Of a stretch of 64,000 bases of DNA, positions 63,970 to 64,000 are shown piece by piece; positions within the stretch are counted from its first letter, which is position 1, and every line of letters starts with the position of its first letter. The position numbers and the translations under genes were made by a program. Origin of the DNA: DSVZ01 sp964568145 (lineage in GTDB: Bacteria; Verrucomicrobiota; Verrucomicrobiia; Limisphaerales; J093); NCBI GenBank assembly GCA_964568145.1, contig CAZMOZ010000024.1:1-64000 (forward strand). Reading direction: 5' to 3'. Below the pieces are notes generated by a model, which worked only from the letters and a program-made list of their open reading frames with translations, made no database searches and had not been told where the DNA came from.

Positions 63970-64000
63970 ACCGGCCTGGCTGGATTTCTCAGCAGACTGA

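Overview
The window looks like a chromosomal segment of a Verrucomicrobiota bacterium, probably from the Pedosphaerales/Limisphaerales side (inference). The base composition is high in GC. Three proteins carry PEP-CTERM surface-sorting signals. Starts mostly lack clear Shine-Dalgarno sequences. Two Tat-exported sugar-isomerase-like TIM barrels and a GH78 rhamnosidase fit a polysaccharide degrader, and many families of short interspersed repeats fill the gaps. No rRNA, prophage, insertion sequence or CRISPR array was seen.

Layout. 1-470 is the broken end of an RHS/YD-repeat gene. 558-5419 (minus) holds an ABC-2 exporter, an unknown membrane-anchored protein and an A-type Fe-S carrier. 5822-11747 (minus) is a large TPR protein and uvrA. 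12171-15544 (plus) is a copper ATPase and a Tat TIM-barrel protein. 15692-24265 (minus) is a HAD phosphatase and a surface-protein cluster: HAF-repeat and PEP-CTERM proteins plus a 1889-aa MBG/cohesin-like/dockerin protein. 24988-29093 has small unknown genes and the rhamnosidase. 29368-35705 has tRNA-Phe, an orphan MraZ-like gene, ispF, a NYN-domain protein with a strongly structured leader, tRNA-Gln, an LRR lipoprotein and a YidE-type transporter. 36291-39621 is the classical rpmH-rnpA-yidD-yidC-khpB operon with promoter and terminator.

39669-48719 is a defense island placed directly after khpB: Vsr endonuclease, an AIPR protein interrupted by one amber codon, a HerA-type ATPase, an XRE regulator with twin palindromic operators, a nuclease-DUF2075 helicase, a cytosine-5 methyltransferase and a second XRE regulator. 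The AIPR and HerA proteins end in the same roughly 65-residue domain, which suggests that they work together. This is the best candidate in the window for an undescribed system.

49189-63969 returns to housekeeping and surface functions: argH, a second Tat TIM barrel, a PEP-CTERM protein with a frameshift in its signal peptide, an LpxR-like lipid A deacylase, a ZIP transporter, a lipoprotein, pdxJ, acpS, a hydrogenase-maturation-type protease, phoB-phoR behind a good Pho box, fhs, sdhB and a four-helix-bundle gene.

The second theme is repeats. At least five families recur between genes, and several copies lie in frame inside coding sequence (uvrA twice, herA, the methyltransferase, the N-terminus of the TPR protein). 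Two families have TGA or TAG at their ends and seem to supply the stop codons of at least five genes. This resembles the palindromic elements that colonise Rickettsia proteins.
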